Notes: a model not told the origin generated them from the sequence alone. A stretch of DNA of 64,000 nt from CAMLJR01 sp964500675 (GCA_964500675.1 CAZCNY010000005.1:218585-282584); one strand, 5' to 3'; positions 1-9,694 are shown, counted from the stretch's first letter. Numbers and translations: made by a program.

Positions 1-263
1 CGATAGAACAATGGATTGTCCTGGAAAATAGAGCCGCCGAGCATAACGAACGCATCCATCACGTGCATTCGTTTTACCGCCGATTTGAGATTTATTCTGC
101 GCAGGTTTGGCAGACTTTCGAGCTCCGAATTCAGGTTAAAATCGCTGTCGCACAACAACCATACCAGACACTCGCTGTAGCGTTTACAGAAATATAGGAT
201 AAATAGATCATCACCTACATTATGGTCTACATATGCAGACAGCAGAAAATTTTTGCTACTCAC
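1..263 (-). CDS. Polysaccharide pyruvyl transferase family protein, N-terminal part, cut by window edge
   Basis: Reading the minus strand gives 87 codons open to the left edge. It starts with GTG at 263 (first residues MSSKNFLLSAYVDHNVGDDL). The GTG overlaps the stop of the flippase gene (GTGAGTAG), and a GGAG lies about 9 bases upstream, so the two genes look translationally coupled. The N-terminal DHNVGDDLF and the later VMLGGSIFQDNP match the GDD and GGS-type motifs of the WcaK/CsaB pyruvyl transferase superfamily, which adds ketal pyruvate to sugars. A decorating enzyme for the exopolysaccharide repeat is the natural reading next to a flippase. Only the N-terminal third is visible, so the exact substrate cannot be inferred. 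Confidence 0.72.
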   Translation of the reverse strand, partial: MSSKNFLLSAYVDHNVGDDLFILYFCKRYSECLVWLLCDSDFNLNSELESLPNLRRINLKSAVKRMHVMDAFVMLGGSIFQDNPLFY

Positions 264-1752
264 CGGCGTCGGCTCCAGTAGAGCTTATTGCTGTCCAAAA
301 TTTATATCGGAAATCAGAAACTGTCGCTTTCATGCGTTGCCTGACCTCAAGTGGGAGTATTGGGAGCCAAAAAATCGTTATGGGCAATGCTCCTAGAGCA
401 ATAAGGCTCAGCGCGATGGATAGATAGGACATAGTGAGAGTGGGAATAGCCACATAAACCAAGGCCCAAAACATAACGAATAATCCAACGCGAAACCATG
501 GCAAATTCATAGAGTATATCGATCTCGACCAGTAAACTGTTGCGACTAGCTGTACTAATCCAGCAGAAACTTTCGCCCACGCGGCCCCAACTGCGCCATA
601 GCGAGGGATAAGCAAATAAAAAGCAAGTGTTAAAGCGAAAGCCGAAAGCCAACTTCCCTTCGCGATGTAAGCAGTTCTTCCAGTAAATAGAAAAGAGAAA
701 TTGCTGAAGCCAACCGCGCACGTTAGAAGCGATGCCAAGATGAGAGGTGCAACCACTTTGCCGGCGGACCAATAGGAAGCCTCCGCCATTAACCGCAGAA
801 CATCGCCAGATAACAGCGCCACCCCCAATCCAATCCATACCAGGTAAACACTGATCGCATAAAATACATATTGAAACTCCTCTATCGCTCCTTTATTTCT
901 AGCAATTTCAAAACGGTATGCCTGCCATATATTAATAAATGGCAGCCAACCTAAAACATTAAGGATATCTGCAAATCGATATCCCAAGGCATAAAGGCCA
1001 ACCTCTTTGGAGCCTCGAAACAGCTGTATAGCGTACCTATCACTGATTGACATAAAAAGACCGCCCAGCCCGCCAAAAGCGAGAGGTATGATGTACTTTA
1101 ACATGCGAAAACTGATCTCCGACGAAAAGCACCACCCGCTGTACTTTCGGCAAGCTATAAAAGACCCGACCGCGGATACTGTGGTCGAAATTACAGAGCT
1201 GTAAACAACACCCTTAACCCCCAATTGCTCGATTACAACAAAATGAATATTCAAACTAAGTTGCAATACCAGTTTCGCCAGGCTTAGGACGACGAATATC
1301 CACGGTCTGTTCTTGATGCGCAGCAGAGTAAATATCTGCTCCTCCATCGGCTGAAGGACAACAACCGAGGCAAAAATTTGCAACAAAGGTAAATAACGCG
1401 CATTGCCGAGAATTTGCCGGCTAAATAACGGACCAAGTTCGCTGAGGGTTAGTAACAAGAAGATCGCGAAAATTGCACAAGTAGTTATCAACGTCGTAAT
1501 CGAAGCCGTACAGATAACTAATTTTTGCTGTGTCTCTGATCCAGCTTCATGGTAGTGGCGTATCGTTGCCGTACCCATATGGGTCCCCGCAATAACGGCG
1601 AGAACTGCGGTAATTACAGTAAGCATCTCCACGGTCCCATAATCAGACGCGGTAAGATGTCGAGTGTAGATCGGCAACATTAGAAAACTGACCAACTGGC
1701 GCAATAGGGTACCGGCGGTATAAATCGCACTACCTTTTAATAGCTTGCTCAA
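256..1752 (-). CDS. Oligosaccharide flippase (Wzx/PST-type membrane protein)
   Basis: A 498-residue, very hydrophobic protein with about a dozen predicted membrane segments. The N-terminus (SAIYTAGTLLRQLVSFLMLP) and the IYTRHLTASDYGT motif are typical of the polysaccharide transport family in the MOP superfamily, which flips undecaprenyl-linked repeat units across the inner membrane. The likely start is TTG at 1752, with a GAGG element about 9 bases upstream; no better ATG is available. The stop overlaps the GTG of the downstream pyruvyl transferase gene. The A+T-rich codon use matches the left 12 kb of the window and differs from the exosortase section to the right. Confidence 0.85.
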   Translation of the reverse strand: MSKLLKGSAIYTAGTLLRQLVSFLMLPIYTRHLTASDYGTVEMLTVITAVLAVIAGTHMGTATIRHYHEAGSETQQKLVICTASITTLITTCAIFAIFLLLTLSELGPLFSRQILGNARYLPLLQIFASVVVLQPMEEQIFTLLRIKNRPWIFVVLSLAKLVLQLSLNIHFVVIEQLGVKGVVYSSVISTTVSAVGSFIACRKYSGWCFSSEISFRMLKYIIPLAFGGLGGLFMSISDRYAIQLFRGSKEVGLYALGYRFADILNVLGWLPFINIWQAYRFEIARNKGAIEEFQYVFYAISVYLVWIGLGVALLSGDVLRLMAEASYWSAGKVVAPLILASLLTCAVGFSNFSFLFTGRTAYIAKGSWLSAFALTLAFYLLIPRYGAVGAAWAKVSAGLVQLVATVYWSRSIYSMNLPWFRVGLFVMFWALVYVAIPTLTMSYLSIALSLIALGALPITIFWLPILPLEVRQRMKATVSDFRYKFWTAISSTGADAGE

Positions 1753-2205
1753 CGTCCTTTCCTCAAAGGCAAAAAATTGGTCAGACTAATTTCTTCGTAC
1801 TATCAATCAACTGGAAGTATTTATAAGTGATTATACTCATGCACAAGCTCTGGAAGCCCAGGTCTTTCAACCTTAAATTGACTGCCGAATCAAAAACAAC
1901 GATAGACAAAAGGCCTTAAATGCCGAGCAAATCGACCTAGTGGGTGTCATCTTAATTTCTCGGAATGGAATATGCGAAATGAAGCACAATATCAGTCAGC
2001 AGAAACGGGAGTAATACTCATACTGGTGACAGGAAACTAGCCTTCATGAGCTCTAGTATTTAAGCTAATGGTATCCGATCGGAGCGGTGACCGCCATCCA
2101 GCATGTACGCTTGGAGCAAGAGATGTGTAAGTATCACCTGCGAGCCTCACTGCTCATAGGCAAGCTTGATTCAACCATTCGATCAATATGTTAAGAGTTT
2201 TTATT
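1753..2205. other. Long A+T-rich intergenic stretch, no gene recognised
   Basis: About 450 bases lie between the divergent flippase gene and the secreted-protein gene. No convincing ORF, terminator or consensus promoter was found on either strand. A small perfect inverted repeat (GCGGT/ACCGC) sits near 2084-2094. The region must hold promoters for both flanking genes, but none stands out. Confidence 0.5.
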
Positions 2206-3054
2206 ATGATACGTAAGCTTCTATTTCCTGTCTTTTTAATCACCAGCCTCAATGCTTCGGCGGGCCTCATCTTTAGTGATGATTTTTCCTCCGGTAATCT
2301 GAGCAAAACCGGAAATGGATTTGCGTGGAAGGACTCAGTCAGGACGTCTGTGGTATCAGGGCAGTTGGACTTTCCGTGGGTCGCCAATACACATGATACA
2401 GAACAAGCATTTACACTTGGAACCACTCAATACCCCGATATATGGATTAAGTATGACTTAACCGTGGGCTCTAGCTATTGTCAGGGTGCGGGAAACAATA
2501 AAGGCTTCATTATGTTATGGAGCAACACCGGAGAAAGTGTAAGTTCGGGTGATGGCTACTCGGCGCCGAATGAAATGCTCATCTCCATTGAGCTTAACCA
2601 AAATGCCACGCCCAATTGCGGTAGTGCAATGGCACTCCGAACACAGAGCCTGGATGCGGCTGGAAACCCCATAATTGACTACAATGCAAGCAACCCAAGC
2701 CTTTTTCCTAACGCCATTGCCCCATCAGACATAGGCGGCAAACCATTTACGATAATCATGCATTTTAAGGCAGGCACTTTTTCTGGTGGATCGAGTTATT
2801 ATTCCGGAGGTGATGGCGTATGCCAGGTATGGAAAAATGGCACTCCAATAATGAACAATACTACCTGTAATTATTATAAGCCTGGATGGGCCGGAGTTAA
2901 CCGCGGCTATGTCTTTGGCTGGCGCAATGGCATGAACACCGTAAACGATGATATAAAAATCAGTAGTTTCCAAATTTCAACCACGGACGTATGGGGGGTT
3001 TCCAACGCACCTAACCCGCCTACGATCGTCAGCGTCCAAAAAACAACGCCATAG
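2206..3054 (+). CDS. Secreted protein of unknown function, possibly jelly-roll/lectin-like
   Basis: A 282-residue protein. The ATG at 2206 is preferred over an in-frame ATG at 2188 because AAGAG lies about 8 bases upstream and because it gives a clean signal peptide (MIRKLLFPVFLITSLNASA, cleavage after ASA). The mature part begins GLIFSDDFSSG and contains four Cys (in YCQG, PNCG, GVCQ and TTCN), so disulfides are plausible. The opening DDFSSGNLSKTGNGFAW resembles the first strand of concanavalin-A-like/LamG proteins such as some polysaccharide lyases, but no catalytic motif was recognised. There is no PEP-CTERM tail. It is the only plus-strand gene in the left part of the polysaccharide locus, so a periplasmic or secreted polysaccharide-binding or -trimming role is an inference from context. 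Confidence 0.65.
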   Translation: MIRKLLFPVFLITSLNASAGLIFSDDFSSGNLSKTGNGFAWKDSVRTSVVSGQLDFPWVANTHDTEQAFTLGTTQYPDIWIKYDLTVGSSYCQGAGNNKGFIMLWSNTGESVSSGDGYSAPNEMLISIELNQNATPNCGSAMALRTQSLDAAGNPIIDYNASNPSLFPNAIAPSDIGGKPFTIIMHFKAGTFSGGSSYYSGGDGVCQVWKNGTPIMNNTTCNYYKPGWAGVNRGYVFGWRNGMNTVNDDIKISSFQISTTDVWGVSNAPNPPTIVSVQKTTP

Positions 3055-3096
3055 TTTCTGCACACTGGCAAACTTGATTAGAACTCACAGATCCAA

Positions 3097-3138
3097 CCGA
3101 CAATTATTAAAAAATACGCGCAAAACAATAATTGTCGG
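3097..3138. repeat. Perfect 12-bp inverted repeat between convergent genes
   Basis: CCGACAATTATT at 3097-3108 is repeated exactly in inverted orientation at 3127-3138, separated by 18 bases. It lies between the 3' ends of the secreted-protein gene and the asparagine synthase gene. There is no T-run on either side, so it is not a standard intrinsic terminator. It may act as an mRNA-end hairpin for both transcripts. Confidence 0.6.
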
Positions 3139-3169
3139 AGAATTTCAAATACCGCAAAGCGTCAGTTAC

Positions 3170-5032
3170 TCAGGCAAAACTAATGCAGGGACGTAACTTA
3201 TCAACAATCGCCGCCCTGTTTATGCCTTCAATAAAAATGGAACCCCAAACATCCAACATCAACAGTCTGAGCATCTCTTCCCTGCTAAGGGACTCACGAA
3301 GTAGCCGGGTCTGCGCTCTATCCAGTTGCAGATAATTTTGCACCCAGCAGCCATCAAAATAACGAGGATCAACCTGGATTCGGTCAAATGCGCTCGTAGG
3401 GAACCCTCGCTTCCTACGCTGAGCCAACTCGGGAGGAAGATACCGATTTGCAACTTCTCTTAATATCCACTTGGTCGAAAAAAAGGGGTGGCGTATCTCG
3501 CCAGAGGCCGCTAACGAAAAGTGTATTTTTAGATTGCGGGGCAAGTTCACGCAAAAGCGAATGAAGTTATGATCCAAGAACGGGAAGCGAGCCTCTATGC
3601 TTGCAGCCATTCCTAACCGATCATTTCGCATAAGCAATGTGCGCAAATGATAGGACAGCAAAGACAATGTTTCTCTAGCATCCTTTTCCGCAACCCCCTT
3701 CTCAACAACGCCTTCAATCCATTCGTGTGGAAGCTCGGAATCAAATCCATTGAGCAAACCAATTGCTGCATTTTTTGATTGCGGATTGCGCCACAGCACT
3801 TCCCCCAACCAGGGAGCGCGTTGAACAAATGATCTTAATTTATCCATTGCATGATGGTAGCGCGAAATCATGCCACTCAAAGGCAGGTCTGCATATCCAA
3901 GCAAAGCCTCGTCCGCCCCCTCGCCGGTGAGAACTGCCTTCACATTGTTCGTCTTTACCAATCCAGCTACTTTCAAGAAGGGAGCGGAATTCGGGTGATA
4001 AATAAATGGGAACTCTTGATGATAAATTACATCGGGCATAAGATCGACAAAGTCCTGGTCTTGGCACTCCGCAACATCAAGGCGAAGCCCCAAATGTTTC
4101 GCCAACAGTTGCGCTGCTTCCACTTCAGAATGAGGGCCGACGACATTCGCATGAAAAATTCGGAGATTTGAGTTCTCTCTCTGCGCCATCGCCAGAATTA
4201 GCGAGGAATCTACTCCACCACTACACAAAGCACCGACCGGAACATCCGAAATCATGTGCTTGCGCACGGAGCTGGACAATATATGATCGCATTCATCGAC
4301 GAGCGAGCTCACACTGCGAGAAGCCAACTCGCTTGCGTAATCGCGCTCGAAAAAATCAACAACCTCAAAAAAAGGCTGCGGGGAAATTTTTTCGCCTAAG
4401 CGAAAACGTGCGTAGCATCCCACTGGAAAGAATTTAATATTTTTCGCAAAGGAGCGACCGGATGTTTGAAGGTAATGACCAGCCAAGTATGCGGCTATCG
4501 TAAGATCATCAGGCTCAAGCGTCATCCACGAACCAAGAGCCTTGATCTCTGAAGCGAAGAAACACTCCTTCTCAGTTTTCGCATAGAAAAGCGGCTTAAT
4601 CCCAAACCGGTCCCTTGCAACGAGCGCTTCTTTCGTTTCTAAATCCAACATAAGAAAGGCAAACATGCCCTCCAGCCGTGCCAGGAATTTTTCACCGTAT
4701 GCAATAAGCCCATACAGCAAAACTTCGGTATCGGAACCTGTACGAAAAATAAATCCTTTCTCTCTCAACTCGTCGCGAAGCTGCGCAAAGTTGTATACCT
4801 CACCGTTATAAACGATTTTGTATCGCCCGCTCGGATCACTGAACGGCTGGTTAGCGTGCTCAGAAAGATCAAGAAACGATAAACGAGTGTGCCCCAGGAC
4901 CACCCCGTCGCCAATAAAGCAAGCACTTCCATCGGGGCCTCTGTGCGCCAGCTTCTGCAAGCTTTCCTTGGCGCGCTCTTCTATCCACTTCGCGTCATGG
5001 TTATATAGTAACGCGCCAAACAATCCACACAT
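3170..5032 (-). CDS. Asparagine synthase-like amidotransferase of the exosortase-associated type
   Basis: A 620-residue glutamine-hydrolysing enzyme. It starts MCGLFG, so Cys2 becomes the N-terminal nucleophile of a class II glutaminase domain (about 1-200). The second half is an asparagine synthase domain with the PP-loop CSGGVDSS near residue 270. Length and placement fit the amidotransferase found in PEP-CTERM/exosortase A polysaccharide loci (TIGR03108-like). Such paralogues probably amidate a sugar uronate or a similar carboxylate in the repeat unit and do not make free asparagine; that role is an inference. It is the last gene of a minus-strand run from 9635. Confidence 0.85.
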   Translation of the reverse strand: MCGLFGALLYNHDAKWIEERAKESLQKLAHRGPDGSACFIGDGVVLGHTRLSFLDLSEHANQPFSDPSGRYKIVYNGEVYNFAQLRDELREKGFIFRTGSDTEVLLYGLIAYGEKFLARLEGMFAFLMLDLETKEALVARDRFGIKPLFYAKTEKECFFASEIKALGSWMTLEPDDLTIAAYLAGHYLQTSGRSFAKNIKFFPVGCYARFRLGEKISPQPFFEVVDFFERDYASELASRSVSSLVDECDHILSSSVRKHMISDVPVGALCSGGVDSSLILAMAQRENSNLRIFHANVVGPHSEVEAAQLLAKHLGLRLDVAECQDQDFVDLMPDVIYHQEFPFIYHPNSAPFLKVAGLVKTNNVKAVLTGEGADEALLGYADLPLSGMISRYHHAMDKLRSFVQRAPWLGEVLWRNPQSKNAAIGLLNGFDSELPHEWIEGVVEKGVAEKDARETLSLLSYHLRTLLMRNDRLGMAASIEARFPFLDHNFIRFCVNLPRNLKIHFSLAASGEIRHPFFSTKWILREVANRYLPPELAQRRKRGFPTSAFDRIQVDPRYFDGCWVQNYLQLDRAQTRLLRESLSREEMLRLLMLDVWGSIFIEGINRAAIVDKLRPCISFA

Positions 5033-5076
5033 GCGACAAACCCTTTTGATTCTTCATCAAGATGAAAATGATGCGG

Positions 5077-6330
5077 TTAAAGTCTGCTATACGCAGAAGC
5101 CATGTCTGCACCAATGCTTGCAAAGGAATACTTATCTTCTATTAGCAGGCGAGCCGCTTCTCCCAACCTTTTTCTCTGCCCTGCATCACGGAGCAACTCC
5201 ACTACGACTTCGGCCATTTTCTCAGGCGAATCAACTATTCGCACCTGCCTTCCATTCTCCACATCAATTCCTTCACATGCCTCAGGATAGGCCACAATTG
5301 CGCACTTCATCGCCATAGCATCCAGCACCTTGAGTTTCGTTCCACCACCATCGCGTATTGGACACACATACACAGAAGCTGCCGCTAAATAGGGTCGCAC
5401 ATCATCCACAAATCCATGCAGCAAAAAATGCTCCCTGTACTGCGACGCAACCTTCTGCAATTCCTCATCCTTACCTCGCCCGACAAGATTCATTATTACA
5501 TCCGGGCACAAGCCAACAATTAATGGCCAAATATCCGTAGCAAAATGGCGCATAGCGTCAAGATTTGGATACCAACCAAGTCCACCCGCAAAAATCAACG
5601 TGTTTGGAACCTCCATAGTCGCAGGATTTTTTGCGAAATAAGCTAAATCCACACCGTTCTCCACCGTCATCGTATTGACATCTCGAACGATGTCATGCAA
5701 TCGCTGCGAATCCAAGGCTGAACATGTGAGATTCAAATTTACTTTTGAACACCAACGCTTCTCATAAAAAAGAATCTTGGCTGCTTCTTGGTAATAATAG
5801 GCCTTTGCGAACGGATTCCCCTCCTTTTCCGCCCGCCTAAACATCATATGTGATTCAATATTATGGTGATTCAAAACAAGCTTCGCGCCAGATATGTTTA
5901 TTGCAAGCGGCATTAAACTGATCGTATCGCAGTGAACGACATCAAAGGATTTGATATCTTGCCATCGTCGCACCTCTTTTGCAGCCGCACGCGAACGCAA
6001 CCAACTTATTGAGTAGGACCGAAATAGCAAAAGCGCTCTAAGTGCCTCCCTGTATTTCCAATGGGAGCGCTCCAAATGAGGGAGGTGCACAAACTTAACC
6101 TCACGACAAAATGTGGAAAGCACATCATGCGCCTCTAGCAATTGCTCATCCAAAGCTTTCATTTGACTCGCAGCAAGGTCCGGCTGAACTAAAGCCAAAA
6201 GATAAACATCGTGATATCTAGCTAACTCTTTAAGCAGGTTGTAGCTTCGCTGAAGCACACCACCCTTGGGTGGATAAGGCACAAGATGAGAGAGCCAAAG
6301 TATTTTTTTGCGCTCGACGCCGGATATCAT
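5077..6330 (-). CDS. Glycosyltransferase, GT-B fold, TIGR03087-like (exosortase-associated)
   Basis: A 417-residue GT-B glycosyltransferase. The N-terminus (KKILWLSHLVPYPPKGGVLQ) matches the pattern of the PEP-CTERM/XrtA glycosyltransferase family, where the loop after PYPP binds the acceptor. The C-terminal half has the donor-binding pattern GRGKDEE, then YVCPIRDGGGTKLKVLDAMA, with the Gly-rich turn and the conserved Lys and Asp. No membrane segment is seen. It is encoded 44 bp upstream of the amidotransferase gene in the same direction, so it probably adds one sugar of the lipid-linked repeat unit on the cytoplasmic face. Confidence 0.82.
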   Translation of the reverse strand: MISGVERKKILWLSHLVPYPPKGGVLQRSYNLLKELARYHDVYLLALVQPDLAASQMKALDEQLLEAHDVLSTFCREVKFVHLPHLERSHWKYREALRALLLFRSYSISWLRSRAAAKEVRRWQDIKSFDVVHCDTISLMPLAINISGAKLVLNHHNIESHMMFRRAEKEGNPFAKAYYYQEAAKILFYEKRWCSKVNLNLTCSALDSQRLHDIVRDVNTMTVENGVDLAYFAKNPATMEVPNTLIFAGGLGWYPNLDAMRHFATDIWPLIVGLCPDVIMNLVGRGKDEELQKVASQYREHFLLHGFVDDVRPYLAAASVYVCPIRDGGGTKLKVLDAMAMKCAIVAYPEACEGIDVENGRQVRIVDSPEKMAEVVVELLRDAGQRKRLGEAARLLIEDKYSFASIGADMASAYSRL

Positions 6331-6367
6331 TTAAGCTTCTCTTATAAAAATTTATGCGGCAATGCTG

Positions 6368-7756
6368 TTAATGTTCGACCAAAGACACCACTGACTTAAA
6401 TTTTCCGTTTGCTCCCTTTTTTATTGACGAGACGTCTTTTATTTCGACATTAATTTCCGCATTCAAGCGTCCTCTAATTGCTGTCTTCAGCATTACTCCC
6501 ACGCCTTGTTTATCGGCGCAGTTTGCTGAATAAACAACGTGAACCTCTATATGATCAACCGAAATTTGAATAATTTGCGCCTCGACAATACCATCGATGC
6601 CTTTAAAGAGCGGGTCCATGCGCCCTATCCTTCGTCCGTCCGGCAGAATAATTAAATCATCGGTACGCCCCAGAAGCTCCTTCACAACTGGAAAATGGCT
6701 TCCGCACGCACAATGTTGTGTCGATAGCATCGCAGAATCGCCAATCACATAACGTATCAAAGGCATTGAAGTATTCACAAAACCCGTTAGCGCAAGATCT
6801 CCAACAGTGCCGGGCGGGACTGGAGCTCCTCTCTTATCAACCACTTCTACAACACCATAAAGCGAGTTAGCGTGGTATTGCCCTTCCTGACACTGGGCGA
6901 TAAATCCTGCCATCTCTGCATTGCCATACTGATCCGCAACTTCGCACGAAAAAGCCTGCATGATTTCTTGGCGGGCTTCGTCGGTAAGCGACTCTGACGA
7001 CGTGACTATTATCCGGGGCCGAATTTTGTGAATGATGCGATGCTTATTTATATAACGTGCAAGTGTAGCTACTGCGGAAGGGTAGGAATCAATGTACAAC
7101 GGGCCAAGCTCGTTTAGAAAATCAATATATGCCCCACAGGTCGCATCGGAAAGATGATAGGAAGATAGTAGCCACGTGTTCTGCGCAATATTATGTCGCC
7201 AATAGGGGGGGGCCATTTGCGTTGACGGTATTATCATACGACCGGCGAATGTTGCACTCTTATCCCGATGAGACACACCATGCACATTTAAGAATCGCTC
7301 AAAGAAAGCGTAATTTCTGGACACCGATGCTCTTGTTGTCAGCACAGACAGCGGGCTACCTGTAGAGCCACTAGTGTTAATTGTTGTATAACGAGTTCCT
7401 TGTTGCTTCGCATAAAATGCTTCAGGGTTATCGCGAACCACCCCCTTTTTTAGCAACGGAAAAAAATCCTTCAAATTATTTACGTTGATTTTATCAATTT
7501 TATTTTTCAAGTCTGCATAATTGCTTGCGTAATAGGGAGCTTGCTCAATGGCATACCTGATAAGCACTTCAAGCTGTCTCGACTGATAAGCTTCGAGCTC
7601 GAGTTGAGAAAGCGTTTCGAGCGCTGATATCTCTGCGCACGCCCTACGATAATCTTCACCATAGCGCAACCATCCAAGATAGGCGCCATAGAGAGAAAGC
7701 AATACATTTTGCAACCCAATCGGTACACGATCATAAAACGAATTAGCTACGCCCAT
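6368..7756 (-). CDS. CapK/phenylacetate-CoA-ligase-like adenylate-forming enzyme
   Basis: A 462-residue member of the ANL (adenylate-forming) superfamily. The P-loop-like motif TINTSGSTGSPLSV lies near residues 128-141, followed by VTSSESL and DQYGNAEMAGF motifs and a C-terminal lobe starting at GRTDDLIILPDGRRIGRMD. Proteins of this type (CapK-like) are common in capsule and exopolysaccharide loci and are thought to activate a carboxylate for transfer to the polymer; the substrate is not known. The start overlaps the stop of the upstream ligase/polymerase gene by 14 bases, which indicates translational coupling. Confidence 0.8.
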   Translation of the reverse strand: MGVANSFYDRVPIGLQNVLLSLYGAYLGWLRYGEDYRRACAEISALETLSQLELEAYQSRQLEVLIRYAIEQAPYYASNYADLKNKIDKINVNNLKDFFPLLKKGVVRDNPEAFYAKQQGTRYTTINTSGSTGSPLSVLTTRASVSRNYAFFERFLNVHGVSHRDKSATFAGRMIIPSTQMAPPYWRHNIAQNTWLLSSYHLSDATCGAYIDFLNELGPLYIDSYPSAVATLARYINKHRIIHKIRPRIIVTSSESLTDEARQEIMQAFSCEVADQYGNAEMAGFIAQCQEGQYHANSLYGVVEVVDKRGAPVPPGTVGDLALTGFVNTSMPLIRYVIGDSAMLSTQHCACGSHFPVVKELLGRTDDLIILPDGRRIGRMDPLFKGIDGIVEAQIIQISVDHIEVHVVYSANCADKQGVGVMLKTAIRGRLNAEINVEIKDVSSIKKGANGKFKSVVSLVEH

Positions 7757-9068
7757 ATTTTTTCCTCGATGCCGCGTTACTTGAACGAGGCAAACCTTTC
7801 ACCGCTTGTGCAGCCCGCTCAAAATTTTCTCGCTCAATGGCAGGCCATATATTTTTCAAAACCGCAACCAATGCCAAATCAATCCACATAAACGGGTAAT
7901 ACACCACTGAAACAAACTGTCCGGCAACAAAGAAACCGACAATGGATATATTCAAAGCCCACGGCAATGAGCCTAGGAAATCGTGATCGTCAGCCATACC
8001 CCTATACTGTTGCTTACGCCAAAAGAAGCATTTTGTTATCAGTATTGAATATACAAAGAGGCCGGAATACCCTAATTCTGATCCTACCTGAACAAAAATG
8101 TTGTGAGGTAATTGTGCTTGCGGGTATAGCATCAGGTGTCGATAGTGGGCCTCAAAATAGGAGGGAAAATTAAAATAACCCACGCCAAGCACCGGGTAAT
8201 CATCGAGCATTTCCCGCCCCCCCCTCCAGTAATTCAGCCTTTGCAGTGATGTTTTATCCTTGCCGGACTCGCTAAATCTTTGCTTCTCTGCATCGGGTAG
8301 AAAATTAAAAATCAGAACAAAGACAATAGCTACAGGAATTAGTGTTTTAATCCGAAACAGCTGCTTATAAAACATCAGTATCAGCTGAATCGCCAGAGCC
8401 ACTTGTCCACCCCTTGAACTCGCGCCAAGAACTACCATAGCTGCGGTTATCGGCATCAATGCCAAAATATAAAAAACCCATCGAGAAACATAAGGCTTCA
8501 GCTTTGCCGCAATCAAATACGCAATTGGAAAAAAAACCGACATTTGAATCGCCAGCTCACCAGAGTTCTGAAAGAATCCAGGCGGCCCCATCAGCCCCCA
8601 ATCAGTAAACGCAAAACCTCTCTGCGCCCATGTGATCGCGAGACTGAGCGAGATTTTGAAACTCGAAATAACAAAAATCCCCAGAAAAATGAACAGCCGC
8701 TTTTGTGTATTTACTATATTTATTATTAGAAAATAAATGACAAGCCAAGTATAAAAAAGATTCAAATATTGCCAAGAAATATTTGGATGCTGAGCATTAG
8801 CGCTCGACAGCAACACCACAATGAAGTAGGCAACCATCCATTTGCTGGCTGGTGCTTTCACCCACTTGACTGTCCGATCCATGAAAGAACCAACCAATGC
8901 CAGAAGAACAAAAACAGAAGCCCAAGGCAGAATATCGAGCGCGGGAATGATCGATTGAGGGCGAACGTACTCCACAAATAAATAGCAACAAATCATCCAA
9001 AAAGAAAAATTTTCTCCCCGAAAGTAAGCCCAAATTGATTTAATACGCAGCGCATAGAAGTCGTCCAT
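7743..9068 (-). CDS. O-antigen ligase-like polymerase, exosortase A-associated
   Basis: A 441-residue integral membrane protein with about ten to twelve predicted segments. It begins with MDDFYALRIKSIWAYFRGEN and the VEYVRPQ motif found in the putative O-glycosylation ligase/Wzy family of exosortase A loci (TIGR03097-like). A large periplasmic loop with NYWRGG and LGVGYFNFPSYF and with PHNIFVQVGSELGY corresponds to the catalytic loop of WaaL/Wzy proteins. It is expected either to polymerise the repeat units or to attach glycan to an acceptor in the inner-membrane outer leaflet. It sits 3 bp after the phosphatase gene and overlaps the CapK-like gene. Confidence 0.85.
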   Translation of the reverse strand: MDDFYALRIKSIWAYFRGENFSFWMICCYLFVEYVRPQSIIPALDILPWASVFVLLALVGSFMDRTVKWVKAPASKWMVAYFIVVLLSSANAQHPNISWQYLNLFYTWLVIYFLIINIVNTQKRLFIFLGIFVISSFKISLSLAITWAQRGFAFTDWGLMGPPGFFQNSGELAIQMSVFFPIAYLIAAKLKPYVSRWVFYILALMPITAAMVVLGASSRGGQVALAIQLILMFYKQLFRIKTLIPVAIVFVLIFNFLPDAEKQRFSESGKDKTSLQRLNYWRGGREMLDDYPVLGVGYFNFPSYFEAHYRHLMLYPQAQLPHNIFVQVGSELGYSGLFVYSILITKCFFWRKQQYRGMADDHDFLGSLPWALNISIVGFFVAGQFVSVVYYPFMWIDLALVAVLKNIWPAIERENFERAAQAVKGLPRSSNAASRKKYGRS

Positions 9069-9071
9069 AGA

Positions 9072-9635
9072 CTACTCCCTTAACCTGCGCACCAAATTGC
9101 GAACGGAGGCCGCAACTTCTTGTTCGCATTTATCAAAAAAATCCATATTGGTAGAATATGGATCGTGAATGTAAGGTTTCGGATGATCGAGCCATAGACC
9201 AGCTAACGTTAATTGCGCTTGACCGCTGCCTGAAAGTTTTTTGAGAGCCGCTGCATGATCGGGCTCCATGCCAATTATTAGATCCCCCTCACGAGATTCA
9301 TAATTTCGAATATTCCTAGCAATGTGCGGCCTCAGATCCATTCCCTGCCCATCTGCAAATCGAATCGCTCGCGGATCCGCTGCAAAGCCGTCATCACCAC
9401 GGAGACCAAAAGATTCAGATTTAACGCCCAATTCCACTGCACACAACGAGGCAAGAGGGCTACGGCAAATATTGCCTGCGCACACAAATATAAGGCGATC
9501 TACTCGATGCCATTCGATAATCCTCAAATCTCTGTAGCGCCCGAAGCGGTAGCACAATAAATAGAATAGGTGATTGAGTAATCCATGCTTGGATCCATAA
9601 TTTTTATTGATGTAATGACTAATTGATCCTAGCAT
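9072..9635 (-). CDS. Low-molecular-weight protein-tyrosine phosphatase (Wzb-like)
   Basis: A 187-residue protein with the phosphatase P-loop C52-AGNIC-R58-S59 and, near the C-terminus, the DPY motif that holds the general-acid Asp. Compared with the usual ~145 residues, it has about 45 extra N-terminal residues (MLGSISHYINKNYGSKHGLL and onward) that may be a membrane-association or folding extension. In polysaccharide loci these enzymes dephosphorylate the tyrosine kinase that controls chain length. Here the partner kinase-like protein (18352-19143) has a degenerate P-loop, so the real substrate is uncertain. First gene of the minus-strand run 9635 to 3170. Confidence 0.85.
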   Translation of the reverse strand: MLGSISHYINKNYGSKHGLLNHLFYLLCYRFGRYRDLRIIEWHRVDRLIFVCAGNICRSPLASLCAVELGVKSESFGLRGDDGFAADPRAIRFADGQGMDLRPHIARNIRNYESREGDLIIGMEPDHAAALKKLSGSGQAQLTLAGLWLDHPKPYIHDPYSTNMDFFDKCEQEVAASVRNLVRRLRE

Positions 9636-9694
9636 TTAGAGAAATCTACTCCGAGCAAAATAATGAACCGTCCGCTTTCTAAAGTTTCAATCTT

